From Tepidibacillus fermentans (GTDB lineage Bacteria > Bacillota > Bacilli > Tepidibacillales > Tepidibacillaceae), in NCBI RefSeq assembly GCF_004342885.1, contig NZ_SMAB01000017.1, positions 1 through 48,409 on the forward strand: a stretch of 48,409 nt of DNA, read 5' to 3'. The notes beneath the pieces are model-generated. The model was given only the letters and a program-made list of their open reading frames with translations. It was not told the DNA's origin and made no database searches. Below, piece after piece: positions 16,847 to 25,083 of the stretch. Numbering within the stretch: position 1 is the first letter of the stretch; each line of letters starts with the position of its first letter. The translations under genes and the position numbers were made by a program.

Positions 16847-17830
16847 TTGCATGGTTGGATTAAATTATACAGGAAAATTCTTGATAGTGAAATGTATCAA
16901 AAATTAAATAGCAAACAAAGAGATGTTATGATTACATGTTTACTTTTAGCGAATCATAATGAATCAAAATGGGAATATAAAGGAGAAATTTATTCCGTAA
17001 AGTCTGGTCAATTTGTAACATCTCTTGAAAGTTTAAAAAAACATTGTGCTTCAGATGTAACAATCCAAAATATAAGAACTGCACTAAAAAAATTAGAAAC
17101 GTGGGGCTTTCTAACAAACGAATCAACAAAGGAAGGAAGACTTATAACCATTGTAAATTGGGAGTTTTACCAATCTGGAGAGGACATAACTAACAAAGAA
17201 ACTAACAAAGAGCTAACAAAGATAAATGAGGAAAATAAACATCAAAAATCAAAAATAGGTCAAATTTCAACAAGCAAATCAACAAACGAATTAACAAACA
17301 TATTAGATACGACAAATCCTATAAAATCAACAGTTTGTAAAAATGGTGATGTTTTAATTAACAAAGAAACTAACAAAGAAACTAACAAAGAACTAACAAA
17401 GAACCAACAAAGAGCTAGCAAAAATCTAACAACTAACAAGAATAATAGTAAGAATGATAGTAAGAATGATAAGAATATAAAAAATATATATGCTGAACAA
17501 GTTCAGCAAGTTTTTGACTTTTATTTAGAAACTTTCGAAGGATTCTTTAAAACATATAGTCTAACAAAAGAAAGAAAAGCGAAGATAGAAGCTAGGTTGA
17601 AAGAAGGATATACAGTTGAACAAATAAAAACAGCAATTCGTAATATAAGACAATCATCATTCCATTGCGGAGAAAATGACAGAAACAAATTCTATGCAGA
17701 CATAACGTTCGTTTGCCGGAATGCAAGCAAGCTAGAAGAATGGATAAACTACAATGCAAAGCAAAAGCAAGACAAAAACAAAGTGATAGACTATTACGAA
17801 GCTGCTAAAAAAACAAAGTATGGGTGGTGA
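16847..17830 (+). CDS. DnaD-like phage replication initiator / replisome organizer
   Basis: Likely origin-binding protein that recruits the helicase loader. TTG 16847 is chosen (AAAGCGGTG 6 bases upstream; gives the usual GWIKLYRKILDSEMY start); GTG 16838 is the alternative. The N-terminal winged-helix domain (about 1-105) matches phage replisome organizers. A Thr/Asn/Lys-rich linker with TNKE repeats (about 115-205) follows. The C-terminal domain (about 220-300) resembles DnaB-2/DnaD (YTVEQIKTAIRNI, ITFVCRNASKLEEWIN). The linker DNA holds iteron-like repeats. The stop overlaps the DnaC-like start. Confidence 0.85.
   Translation: MHGWIKLYRKILDSEMYQKLNSKQRDVMITCLLLANHNESKWEYKGEIYSVKSGQFVTSLESLKKHCASDVTIQNIRTALKKLETWGFLTNESTKEGRLITIVNWEFYQSGEDITNKETNKELTKINEENKHQKSKIGQISTSKSTNELTNILDTTNPIKSTVCKNGDVLINKETNKETNKELTKNQQRASKNLTTNKNNSKNDSKNDKNIKNIYAEQVQQVFDFYLETFEGFFKTYSLTKERKAKIEARLKEGYTVEQIKTAIRNIRQSSFHCGENDRNKFYADITFVCRNASKLEEWINYNAKQKQDKNKVIDYYEAAKKTKYGW
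17190..17442 (+). repeat. Iteron clusters in the initiator gene, putative phage origin
   Basis: CTAACAAAGA occurs at 17190, 17202 and 17213, then (with one T- and one C-variant) at 17358, 17370, 17382, 17393 and 17404, with decayed copies at 17415-17442. Spacing is 11-12 bp, about one helical turn, which suits initiator binding on one face of the DNA. Many theta-type phages place the origin inside the initiator gene. Confidence 0.7.
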
Positions 17831-18507
17831 TATTGGTGATCGATGATGACATTTTGACTTTTCTGAGAAAAAGCATTGCTAAAAATGAAGCAGAAGCTCA
17901 AAAGATTCTAGCAGAAGAAAGGCAAAAAAGATTAGACAAACTACTATCTGATAGCGGATTAGGGAAGAAATTTCGCAAGAGAACATTCAGCACATTTAAA
18001 GTTACTAAAGATAACCACGTCGCTCTAACAGCAGCTCAAAATTTTATCAATGAATTTCCGAACGGAAAAGGGTTGCTTCTAACAGGACCGGTTGGAACAG
18101 GAAAAACACACATTGCAGCAGCAATAGCAAATGAGCTAATCAAACAATTCTATACAGTCATTTTTAGGAATGTAGTAGATATTATCTCACTAATTGTCAG
18201 CACATATCACCAAAGTGAAAAGACTATCTTGGAAATTATAAATACTTTTACAAAAGCTGACCTACTGATAATAGATGATCTTGGCAAAGAGAAGATGACA
18301 GAACATACAAGCACGGTACTTTATCAGATTATTAACAAGATATACGAAGACGAAAAACCGATCATCATCACAACGAATTTTACTAGTGAAAAGTTAGAAC
18401 AAAATCTTGGAGAACGAGGCAATGCGATAGTATCAAGAATAACTGAAATGTGTAGACCTATTGTTTTAAGTGGCCGTGATTGGAGGCTTAAAAATGCAAG
18501 TAGTTAA
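17824..18507 (+). CDS. dnaC: DnaC-like helicase loader ATPase
   Basis: AAA+ ATPase that loads the replicative helicase at the phage origin. The 227-aa protein has an N-terminal helical region, Walker A GPVGTGKT (88-95), Walker B LLIIDDLGKE, sensor ITTNF, and a final Arg-finger-like region VSRITEM. Start candidates are GTG 17824 and TTG/GTG 17833/17836; the GGTGGTGAT site favours the later ones. It overlaps the initiator stop, the classical initiator-loader pair. Confidence 0.92.
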   Translation: MVILVIDDDILTFLRKSIAKNEAEAQKILAEERQKRLDKLLSDSGLGKKFRKRTFSTFKVTKDNHVALTAAQNFINEFPNGKGLLLTGPVGTGKTHIAAAIANELIKQFYTVIFRNVVDIISLIVSTYHQSEKTILEIINTFTKADLLIIDDLGKEKMTEHTSTVLYQIINKIYEDEKPIIITTNFTSEKLEQNLGERGNAIVSRITEMCRPIVLSGRDWRLKNASS

Positions 18508-18805
18508 GGAATTAGCTGGGGAAATCAGCAATTATAATCGCAAAACAAAGATAAATGTCCCAAAGTGCTTTGTCTGTATGGATAGTGGTGTAATTCTGTA
18601 CAAAGAAAAAACTGACTTTGGATATATAGCAGAATACGCAGCAAAATGCACATGTCAGGCTGGGCATCAATACAGATCATTAATATCAATCACAGAGGTA
18701 ATGGACATAGAGAAAATCGCAAAACAGAATTTTGCAGCATGGTATAAAAACAACAAAGATAAGAATGGTTTTAAAGATGTGATGAAAAAACTGAAAGGAG
18801 CATAA
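18494..18805 (+). CDS. Zinc-ribbon-like small phage protein
   Basis: 103 aa from ATG 18494 with GGAGGCTTAAAA upstream; it overlaps dnaC by 14 bases. A CxxC (CFVCMD) and a later CTC pair could bind zinc (about 25-58). The C-terminal part is Lys-rich (KNNKDKNGFKDVMKK). Short Cys proteins often follow phage dnaC genes. Function unknown. Confidence 0.7.
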   Translation: MQVVKELAGEISNYNRKTKINVPKCFVCMDSGVILYKEKTDFGYIAEYAAKCTCQAGHQYRSLISITEVMDIEKIAKQNFAAWYKNNKDKNGFKDVMKKLKGA

Positions 18806-18808
18806 AAC

Positions 18809-18976
18809 ATGCAAATCGAGATTTTACCATTTGGAATTTATTTTAAAGCGGGAACTCCTACAAAAGAAAAAATTGAGGAAGTAAATCAAGAGATACAACG
18901 ATTGTTGGCAGAATTAGATCAAGGGGATGGAAAAGATGAGCATGTCTCATGCGAAAGGATGAATCTTAATGCCTGA
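18809..18976 (+). CDS. Small ORF (55 aa)
   Basis: AAAGGAG lies 9 bases before the ATG. The product begins MQIEILPFGIYFKAGTPTKE, with a helical middle (EEVNQEIQRLLAEL). The stop overlaps the next start by 8 bases. Probably a real early-region protein of unknown function. Confidence 0.6.
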   Translation: MQIEILPFGIYFKAGTPTKEKIEEVNQEIQRLLAELDQGDGKDEHVSCERMNLNA

Positions 18977-19100
18977 TGAGTTACTCGAAAAACTAGCAAA
19001 CTATTACACGAGCGAATATGTGAAGCTAAATAGACCAGAAATTGCTTCGATTCCATTCTGGCGATGGCTTCAACGCCTTGGATGGAAGGTAATGAAATGA
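18969..19100 (+). CDS. Small ORF (43 aa)
   Basis: ATG 18969 with GAAAGGATG upstream, overlapping the preceding ORF. It encodes MPDELLEKLANYYTSEYVKL and a Trp/Arg-rich end (IPFWRWLQRLGWK). Unknown function. Confidence 0.55.
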   Translation: MPDELLEKLANYYTSEYVKLNRPEIASIPFWRWLQRLGWKVMK

Positions 19101-19140
19101 AGTTTGTCCTACCTGCAAATGGGAAAAAGGTGGTGTCTGC

Positions 19141-19316
19141 ATGAAAAAATATTTGTGGTTGGTGCATTGGGATAACTATACCGGTTCTTTCCAGACACGT
19201 ATTGTGACGGACAAAAAGGACATCGTAAAGGCTATCGAGGTTTTTTGCAGATTAAAATAACGGATAAAGAAGTTGGTATCAATCGAGTCGAATTTATCGG
19301 CGAAGTATATGTGTGA
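19141..19316 (+). pseudogene. Small phage ORF split by a frameshift at a T6 run
   Basis: ATG 19141 has AAAGGTGGTG upstream. Frame 1 encodes 39 aa (MKKYLWLVHWDNYTGSF through KAIEVF) and stops at 19260. If the frame shifts by -1 at the T6 run (about 19239-19245), reading continues as QIKITDKEVGINRVEF, then IGEVYV and a stop at 19314, giving one protein of about 58 aa. The downstream part reads like natural protein, so a single-base indel or a frameshift event is likely. Function unknown. Confidence 0.5.
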
Positions 19317-19351
19317 TAAATAAAAAAGACCGGACTTCTGAGGTGAGGAGA

Positions 19352-19723
19352 TTGTACAAAATCATTATTCCGGGGCGTCCGGTGCCAAAAGGGCGTCCAA
19401 GACTTGGGAAAAACGGAAACGTATATACGCCACGTAGGACAAAACAATATGAGGAATTGATTGGATGGAAAACAAAAGAAGTCATCAAACAACCGCTTGA
19501 GGGAAACATAGCGCTTCACATACGAGTATACGTAAAAAGAAATGTATTTCCCGATATTGATAATATCGCAAAGAGCTGCATGGATGGGATGAACGGAATT
19601 GCATATAAAGATGATAAACAAGTTTCGTTTCTATCGATTCAACGAATTAGAGGAGAAGAGGAAAAAGTGGAAATAGAGATTGAGGAGGTGACAATCAATG
19701 TATCTCACAAAAGCGGATCGTGA
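19352..19723 (+). CDS. rusA: RusA-family Holliday junction resolvase
   Basis: Homodimeric endonuclease that cuts Holliday junctions in phage DNA. TTG 19352 is chosen because AGGTGAGGAG precedes it; an in-frame GTG at 19313 has no site. The protein (123 aa) begins YKIIIPGRPVPKGRPRL and has the acidic catalytic motif FPDIDNIAKSCMDGMNG and AYKDDKQV typical of RusA. The end overlaps the next gene by 26 bases. Confidence 0.92.
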   Translation: MYKIIIPGRPVPKGRPRLGKNGNVYTPRRTKQYEELIGWKTKEVIKQPLEGNIALHIRVYVKRNVFPDIDNIAKSCMDGMNGIAYKDDKQVSFLSIQRIRGEEEKVEIEIEEVTINVSHKSGS

Positions 19724-20153
19724 GAACATCATCATGCTCGTAGGCTTAGAAGGCGCACTTATTGAGCTTGAGAAAGAGTGGGCCGCGCATAACAGACCAA
19801 AAGAGTGGCTTAAGCCATTGCGGATGGCAAAGACGTGGTTAGGAAAGACAAGTGATGCGATAGCGGAAGTGATTTCTGAAGAAGACAAGAAAAGAACATA
19901 CAAAATGCTAAACAAATATCAAGTTGTTCTAATGCCGAATGAAGAGGCAAGAAAAGAGATTCAAAGACCTGAAATGATCTCATTGCATACTGATGTACTT
20001 GGTGATCTTGCAGAAGCGGTACTTGAAAGTCAATGTAACGGGTGCAAAAAAGAAGATTTCAAAAGCTGCAAATATCGAAATGCACTTATGGATGCAAGTA
20101 TTCCGGCTTTTGACGCTGAAACGAAAGGTTGTCAATACAAGTATGAAGGTTAG
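19698..20153 (+). CDS. Phage protein of the DUF5651-like type
   Basis: 151 aa with a helical N-terminal half (MYLTKADRENIIMLVGLEGA) and a C-terminal Cys set (CNGCKKEDFKSCKYRN, then CQY) that may bind metal. It resembles small Bacillus-phage proteins of the DUF5651 type; I am moderately sure. GAGGAGGTGACA precedes the ATG. It sits at the end of the replication/recombination block. Confidence 0.6.
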   Translation: MYLTKADRENIIMLVGLEGALIELEKEWAAHNRPKEWLKPLRMAKTWLGKTSDAIAEVISEEDKKRTYKMLNKYQVVLMPNEEARKEIQRPEMISLHTDVLGDLAEAVLESQCNGCKKEDFKSCKYRNALMDASIPAFDAETKGCQYKYEG

Positions 20154-20315
20154 GTGATATGACTTGTGTGTTGCTTTAAAAAGGAAAAATATCTACATCG
20201 CATGTGAAAAAACGGTATAAAGTTGTTGTTAGATAAAAAAATCCCCTCAACACGTGAGAGGAAGGTATGTTCGCTTAAACTTATTATACCATAAAACGGG
20301 TGAGGGGTGGTTGTC

Positions 20316-20819
20316 TTGGATGATTTACTTAAAAGTTATCAGGAATCGCTCCGTTTAGTCAGAGATCTTTTGAAACGCAAAATAAGCGATGAAGATCGAT
20401 CAGTATTGAGAAGCATAGAAAGTGATTTAGTATATGCAATTGACTGGATGAAGACAGGAAGAAGACCTGGCAATCGGAGAGGCATTGAACGACGAGCTGC
20501 TTATCAACGTGAGAAACTTTTCGACCCGTTGCTGATGCAAAAATTTTTCCGCTCAAGCGAACCAACTTACGAATGGGACGAACACGAAAGAGAAAGCTCC
20601 ATTATTAGTTGGGATTGGGAACGCATTGAGGACGCTTTGTCGGTGCTCACCGAACGAGAACGAGAAACGTATCTCATGTCGCGAGGATATTGTCTGACAT
20701 ATAGTGAGATTGCGAATTATCTTTGTATCTCATCGAGTAGTGTTCAGACGATGATTGAACGAGCCGAAAGAAAAATCAAAAAACGCATAAAAGAAAGCCT
20801 CTTCTGCATGTGCGGGTGA
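20316..20819 (+). CDS. Sigma-70 region-4-like late regulator (Xpf/ArpU type)
   Basis: About 167 aa; TTG 20316 is preferred after GGTGAGGGGTGG (GTG 20307 is in frame). The C-terminal HTH (about 110-160) reads as sigma region 4: ERIEDALSVLTERERETYLM, then YSEIANYLCISSSSVQTMIERAERKIKKRI. Such sigma-like factors switch on late genes in phages such as PBSX. Its position right before packaging genes fits. An intrinsic terminator overlaps its stop. Region 2 of a full sigma factor is absent. Confidence 0.8.
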   Translation: MDDLLKSYQESLRLVRDLLKRKISDEDRSVLRSIESDLVYAIDWMKTGRRPGNRRGIERRAAYQREKLFDPLLMQKFFRSSEPTYEWDEHERESSIISWDWERIEDALSVLTERERETYLMSRGYCLTYSEIANYLCISSSSVQTMIERAERKIKKRIKESLFCMCG

Positions 20820-20834
20820 AGAGGCTTTCTTTTA
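20793..20834 (+). terminator. Terminator of the early/middle operon
   Basis: The 12-bp perfect stem GAAAGCCTCTTC (20793-20804) pairs with GAAGAGGCTTTC (20818-20829), then TTTT. It overlaps the stop of the sigma-like gene. Confidence 0.85.
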
Positions 20835-20891
20835 TAAGTGACTAACTTTTTATTTGCCATAATTTTTCGAAAAGAAATTTTTTGAAATGTA

Positions 20892-20932
20892 TTGAATACG
20901 TTACAAAAATGATGTATATTATAAGTGTAACG
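20892..20932 (+). promoter_or_regulatory. Promoter with 7-bp palindrome
   Basis: TTGAAT (20892-20897), 17 bp, TATATT (20915-20920). The inverted repeat CGTTACA (20899-20905) and TGTAACG (20926-20932) straddles the -10, as expected for an operator. It drives the two-gene unit at 20959-21694. Confidence 0.65.
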
Positions 20933-20958
20933 AATGCGATACGAAAGAGGGATTGGAA

Positions 20959-21471
20959 ATGAAGTTTATTCGTTTACAAAGCAAAAAGTACGAGATTAAT
21001 GAAAACAGCAAGTCGTTCGAGTGGGGATTCCCAGATTTACACGCGGCTATGCATGAAGATATTTCGTTCGTTTCTGAACAGTATGAAGGTATTCCTAATC
21101 ATCAGTTTAACAAAAAATTTGAAAATATGTTATTTGCGGAAGATAAAGAAACAGAAAACAAATTACTCGAAGAACTTTGGGAAGAGTATGTTGGTTGGGG
21201 AATGGCACTACCTGGTGTTAGCTGCTATCGTTTTGAAGAAGGAAAAGAAAACGAAGCGGCAAAAAAGTTATATGATTACTTTCTTCAACGTGATCCAGAA
21301 GCGTTAGAAAGCGATGAATACTACGTTTTAATTTTTGAAGGGGATGAGTTTTTCTCAAAAGGACACAATGGTGAAGAGGTAGCGGTGTTCAGAAAAGAAA
21401 TAGAGAGAGTAGAAACAAAAGAATTTTTCAGTCGATATCTAATTGATGAGGAGTGGGAAGATGAAGAATGA
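20959..21471 (+). CDS. Acidic phage protein, unknown function
   Basis: 170 aa from ATG 20959 with GAGGGATTGG upstream. It is Glu-rich and soluble, with many aromatic residues (FEWGFPDLH, YVGWGMALPG). It has its own palindromic promoter and overlaps the HTH gene at 21461 by 11 bases. The pair resembles an autoregulated accessory unit more than a structural gene. I recognise no family. Confidence 0.7.
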   Translation: MKFIRLQSKKYEINENSKSFEWGFPDLHAAMHEDISFVSEQYEGIPNHQFNKKFENMLFAEDKETENKLLEELWEEYVGWGMALPGVSCYRFEEGKENEAAKKLYDYFLQRDPEALESDEYYVLIFEGDEFFSKGHNGEEVAVFRKEIERVETKEFFSRYLIDEEWEDEE

Positions 21472-21694
21472 ATGGGTTAATCCCCTTTTCCTCGTCTATA
21501 CCGCACAAGAAGCGGCGGAACTATGGGGATTAGCAGAACCGACTGTGCGGCAATGGATACGGAGAGGGAAGTTTCGGGAAGATGAAGTGAGGAAAAGTGC
21601 CGGAACATGGTTAGTGACACACGAAGCCATGGAAAGATTAGTAGGAAAGATAAAAAACAAAGAGGAAAAAATTAAGTACAAAACTGAACCGTGA
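21461..21694 (+). CDS. Short HTH protein of the YTA-WGL-GTWLVT type
   Basis: 77 aa from ATG 21461 (GAGGAGTGGGAAG upstream). A MerR/excisionase-like HTH fills 12-63: YTAQEAAELWGLAEPTVRQW, IRRGKF, then RKSAGTWLVT, HEAMERLVG. The same motif recurs inside the 242-aa protein at 41864-42592. It probably binds the palindrome at 20899-20932 and controls its own unit (inference). Confidence 0.8.
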   Translation: MKNEWVNPLFLVYTAQEAAELWGLAEPTVRQWIRRGKFREDEVRKSAGTWLVTHEAMERLVGKIKNKEEKIKYKTEP

Positions 21695-21780
21695 AATGAT
21701 TTTAGAACGAACGGACGCAGTAATTTTGTCGTGTAAAAGCCACTTATATATGAAAAGATGATTTTTTGGATGTGATATAA

Positions 21781-21882
21781 ATGTGTGATAAGTGTGTATG
21801 GTCAAGCTATTCAGGAACGAAATATGTTTGTCCGTTTTTAAGATGCGTAAAAAAGAGTGGGTGGAAGGTGGATTCTAAATAG
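21781..21882 (+). CDS. Very small Cys-rich ORF (33 aa)
   Basis: ATG with GGATGTGAT upstream. It encodes MCDKCVWSSYSGTKYVCPFL, then RCVKK and a short Lys-rich end. The spacing CxxC...CxxxxC suits a small zinc ribbon. It lies between the HTH pair and the terminase genes. Confidence 0.5.
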   Translation: MCDKCVWSSYSGTKYVCPFLRCVKKSGWKVDSK

Positions 21883-21913
21883 AGTATTTTAGATGAGAAG
21901 CGGGTGAGGTGAT

Positions 21914-22363
21914 GTGAAACTAACAGAAAAACAGAAGAGGTTTGCGGACTATTACATTGAAACTGGAAATGCAACAGAAGCATACAAGAGAGCTGGATAT
22001 AAAGCAAAAAATTATGAGACAATAAGAGCCAATGCTTCAAGATTGCTAACAAATGCTAACGTTAAAGCCTATATTGATACAAACTTGAAACAAAAAGATA
22101 ATGAACGTATCGCCTCACAAAATGAAGTATTAGAATTTCTGACAAAAGTGATGCGTGGAGAAGTAGTTGAAGAAATACCAGTTGTAATGAAAGACAATTG
22201 GGAAATGGTAAATAAAACTCCAAATGTAAAAGATAGAGTTAAAGCTGCCGAATTGTTAGGAAAGAGATATACATTATTCACTGAAAAAGTAAATGTTGAA
22301 GGTAATTTAGGTGTTCAGATAGTAGATGACATAGAAGATGATGCCAATGATGATGAAGGTTAA
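21914..22363 (+). CDS. terS: Terminase small subunit
   Basis: DNA-recognition subunit that selects the packaging site. GTG 21914 follows GGTGAGGTGA. The 149-aa protein starts with the typical LTEKQKRFADYYIETGNATE, AYKRAGY HTH domain and has the usual helical oligomerisation region; VKDRVKAAELLGKRY is a common terminase-2 motif. The acidic C-terminus overlaps the TerL start by 26 bases. Confidence 0.93.
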   Translation: MKLTEKQKRFADYYIETGNATEAYKRAGYKAKNYETIRANASRLLTNANVKAYIDTNLKQKDNERIASQNEVLEFLTKVMRGEVVEEIPVVMKDNWEMVNKTPNVKDRVKAAELLGKRYTLFTEKVNVEGNLGVQIVDDIEDDANDDEG

Positions 22364-23612
22364 ATTAAGCGAGCTAATAGCACCGAGCTTTTACGAAGTA
22401 CACAATGACATAAAGCATAATAGATATACACACTATTGGCTAAAAGGTAGCAGAGGTTCAACAAAATCATCGTTTGCTAGCATAGAAATAATATTAGGCA
22501 TAATGAAAGACAAAAACGCCAATGCGCTGGCCTTGAGAAAAGTTAAAGAGACTTTAAAAGATAGTGTATTTGAACAGCTTGTATGGGCCATAGAAAAACT
22601 AAATGTTGCTGATTACTGGGATATAAAACACAGCCCAATGGAAATGACATATATCCCAACAGGGCAAAAGATTCTATTTCGGGGTGCTGATAAACCAAAA
22701 AAGATTAAGTCAACGAAAGTATCAAAAGGCTATATCAAGTATATTTGGTATGAAGAGGTCGACGAGTTTAATGGCATGGAAGAAATAAGGACAATCAATC
22801 AGTCCCTCATGCGTGGCGGAGAACAATTCGTAATATTCTACACATACAATCCGCCAAATTCAGTTAGAAGCTGGGTAAATGAAGAAGTATTAATTGAAAG
22901 GTCAGATAGAAAAGTACATCATAGCACATATTTGACTGTTCCTAAAGCATGGCTTGGGGAACAGTTTTTTATTGAAGCAGAGCATCTTAAAAAAGTTAAC
23001 GAGAAAGCATACAGGCATGAATACTTAGGAGAGGTTACAGGCACTGGTGGTGAGATATTTGCTAATGTAACAGCGAGAAAAATCACCGATGATGAAATAA
23101 AGATGTTTGACAGGATAAGAAGAGGCCTTGATTTTGGATATGCATCTGATCCGCTTCATTATTCAGTATGCCATTACGACAAAACACGCAGAAGATTATA
23201 CATTTTCTATGAAATACATCAAGCAGGGCTAAGCAATCGAAAAGCAGCAGAATTAATAAAAAGAGAAAATACATTAAATGGCTGGATTGTTGCAGATAGT
23301 GCAGAACCGAAATCAATAGCAGAGCTTAAAGAATATGGATTAAGGGTAAAAGGTGCAAAGAAAGGCCCTGATAGTGTTGAGTATGGGATAAAGTTTTTGC
23401 AAGACCTAGAGGAAATCATAATTGACCCTGAAAGATGCCCAAATACATTGAGAGAGTTTTTAAACTATGAACTTGAAAAAGATAAAGATGGTAATTTCAA
23501 AGCTGAATTTCCAGACAAAAACAATCACAGCATAGATGCGATTCGCTATGCGCTTGAAGATGATATGTTAGACAGGCGTAGAGCTATTGTGGACAAACCA
23601 GCAGGTTGGTAA
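22338..23612 (+). CDS. terL: Terminase large subunit
   Basis: ATP-driven packaging motor and nuclease. The 424-aa PBSX-type protein has Walker A GSRGSTKSS (37-45), Walker B YIWYEEVDE (135-143), and coupling motif YTYNPP. The nuclease domain starts at RRGLDFGYASDP, with later acidic ADSAEPKS and HSIDAIRYALE. Four in-frame ATGs lie at the start, and translation is probably coupled to terS. The DNA is clearly AT-richer than the portal gene that follows. Confidence 0.96.
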   Translation: MMPMMMKVKLSELIAPSFYEVHNDIKHNRYTHYWLKGSRGSTKSSFASIEIILGIMKDKNANALALRKVKETLKDSVFEQLVWAIEKLNVADYWDIKHSPMEMTYIPTGQKILFRGADKPKKIKSTKVSKGYIKYIWYEEVDEFNGMEEIRTINQSLMRGGEQFVIFYTYNPPNSVRSWVNEEVLIERSDRKVHHSTYLTVPKAWLGEQFFIEAEHLKKVNEKAYRHEYLGEVTGTGGEIFANVTARKITDDEIKMFDRIRRGLDFGYASDPLHYSVCHYDKTRRRLYIFYEIHQAGLSNRKAAELIKRENTLNGWIVADSAEPKSIAELKEYGLRVKGAKKGPDSVEYGIKFLQDLEEIIIDPERCPNTLREFLNYELEKDKDGNFKAEFPDKNNHSIDAIRYALEDDMLDRRRAIVDKPAGW

Positions 23613-23652
23613 ATTGTACGAAAGGTTCGTTTCGTATAATAGAGGTGATGAT

Positions 23653-25083
23653 ATGATAACTGATTTAAATTTTATTTCGGTAGGCCAGGATTGGCCGCCC
23701 AAAAGCGAAATCGAGAGATTAACCTTATACGATAACAACCGTAAATTATTTGAGGGACATCATGAACAGGTATATGCGCAATGGATTAAACTGCTACGTT
23801 CGGACCAGGCAGCGACGATGGAGATTATCCTGAACTGGCACAAGCGGTTAAGCACGCTTTGGGCAGACCTGCTCCTGGGGGAATCGCCGAGAATAAGCGC
23901 TGGCGACAGGAACAGTCCGGAGCAGCAGAACTTGGAGCGGATAATTAAGGAAAATGATTTAATCAACGCTGCTTACGAGGTGGCATTAGATGTTTCCCGC
24001 TATGGAACAGGTCTTTTTAAAGTGCGTTATGATGGCCGGGCAATTATTGAAGCACAAACCCCGCTTGTATGGTTTCCGATAGTGCAGCCGGATAATGTGA
24101 AAGAGATTGTGGCCCATGTTTTGGCTTATGTGGTAGAAGAAACTACTCCGACTTTACTGGGCGAGAAAAAACAGCAGTATTTGATAGCCGAAATTCACGA
24201 GAAGGGGAAAATCACTACTCGAAGGTATGCACTGAAAGATGGTGTGATTGCCGGAGTACTGGAGGAGGATGAGGTAAGTACCGGCGTTGATGACATCCTG
24301 ATCGTGCCGGTGAATAATATTCTTACATCGGACCGGGTAACCGGTATGGATGATTATTCTGACTTGGACAGCATAATTCAGGAGCTGGAGATAAGAGTAG
24401 CGCAAATAAGCCGCATATTAGACAAGCATGCTGATCCAAACATGCATGGTCCTGATACGGCACTTGAGAAAGATCCCCAGACGGGGCAATGGGTATTTCG
24501 TGGTGGTGGCAAATACTTCCCAGTAGGACCGGATGAAAAACCTCCGGGTTATGTTACCTGGGATGGTCAGCTTGAAGCAGCATTCAGGCAGGTTGAATTA
24601 CTGATGGAGCAGCTCTACATTTTGAGCGAAACTAGCGCTGCTGCATTTGGACAACTAAAAAGCGGACTTGCTGAAAGCGGAAGCGCATTAAGGCGTTTAA
24701 TGATGGCTCCGTTGGCGAAGGTGAACCGTATTCGGATGAGGTTTGATCCGGCAATAAAGAAGGTATTAAAACTTGCAAGCGAATTGGAAGTAGCACAAGG
24801 AATGACTGGTGCAATCAAGCTTGAGAATATCAATATTACTTGGAATGATGGATTACCACAAGATGAGAAAGAACAGGCGGAAATCTACTCCATGCTGGTG
24901 CAAAACGGGCTTGTAAGCCGGGAAACTGCTTTGAGACACCTATTCCAGTTTGAAATGGACACTTTGAGAGAAGAACTTATGCGGATAGCTGTAGAGGCAA
25001 ACGCACAAGTGCCAATGGTATTTAAGCCGACGATACAACAACCGGAGCAGATAACGCCGACAAATACCGGCGGTGGTGAATAA
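23653..25083 (+). CDS. Portal protein (SPP1 gp6-like)
   Basis: Dodecameric ring through which DNA enters the head. ATG 23653 follows AGAGGTGATGAT; the longer frame from 23587 overlaps TerL and lacks a site. The 476-aa protein has the SPP1 gp6-like pattern, e.g. LLLGESPRISAGD, a central NNILTSDRVTGMDDYSDLD, and FGQLKSGLAESGSALRRLMM. The gene is GC-richer than TerL (one 60-base line at 23881 counts 36 G+C), a sign of module exchange. Confidence 0.92.
   Translation: MITDLNFISVGQDWPPKSEIERLTLYDNNRKLFEGHHEQVYAQWIKLLRSDQAATMEIILNWHKRLSTLWADLLLGESPRISAGDRNSPEQQNLERIIKENDLINAAYEVALDVSRYGTGLFKVRYDGRAIIEAQTPLVWFPIVQPDNVKEIVAHVLAYVVEETTPTLLGEKKQQYLIAEIHEKGKITTRRYALKDGVIAGVLEEDEVSTGVDDILIVPVNNILTSDRVTGMDDYSDLDSIIQELEIRVAQISRILDKHADPNMHGPDTALEKDPQTGQWVFRGGGKYFPVGPDEKPPGYVTWDGQLEAAFRQVELLMEQLYILSETSAAAFGQLKSGLAESGSALRRLMMAPLAKVNRIRMRFDPAIKKVLKLASELEVAQGMTGAIKLENINITWNDGLPQDEKEQAEIYSMLVQNGLVSRETALRHLFQFEMDTLREELMRIAVEANAQVPMVFKPTIQQPEQITPTNTGGGE

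Noticed and set aside
17190-17442. CRISPR array in the initiator gene
   Set aside because: Repeats are about 10 bp with 1-2 bp gaps and lie in a coding frame; iterons fit better.
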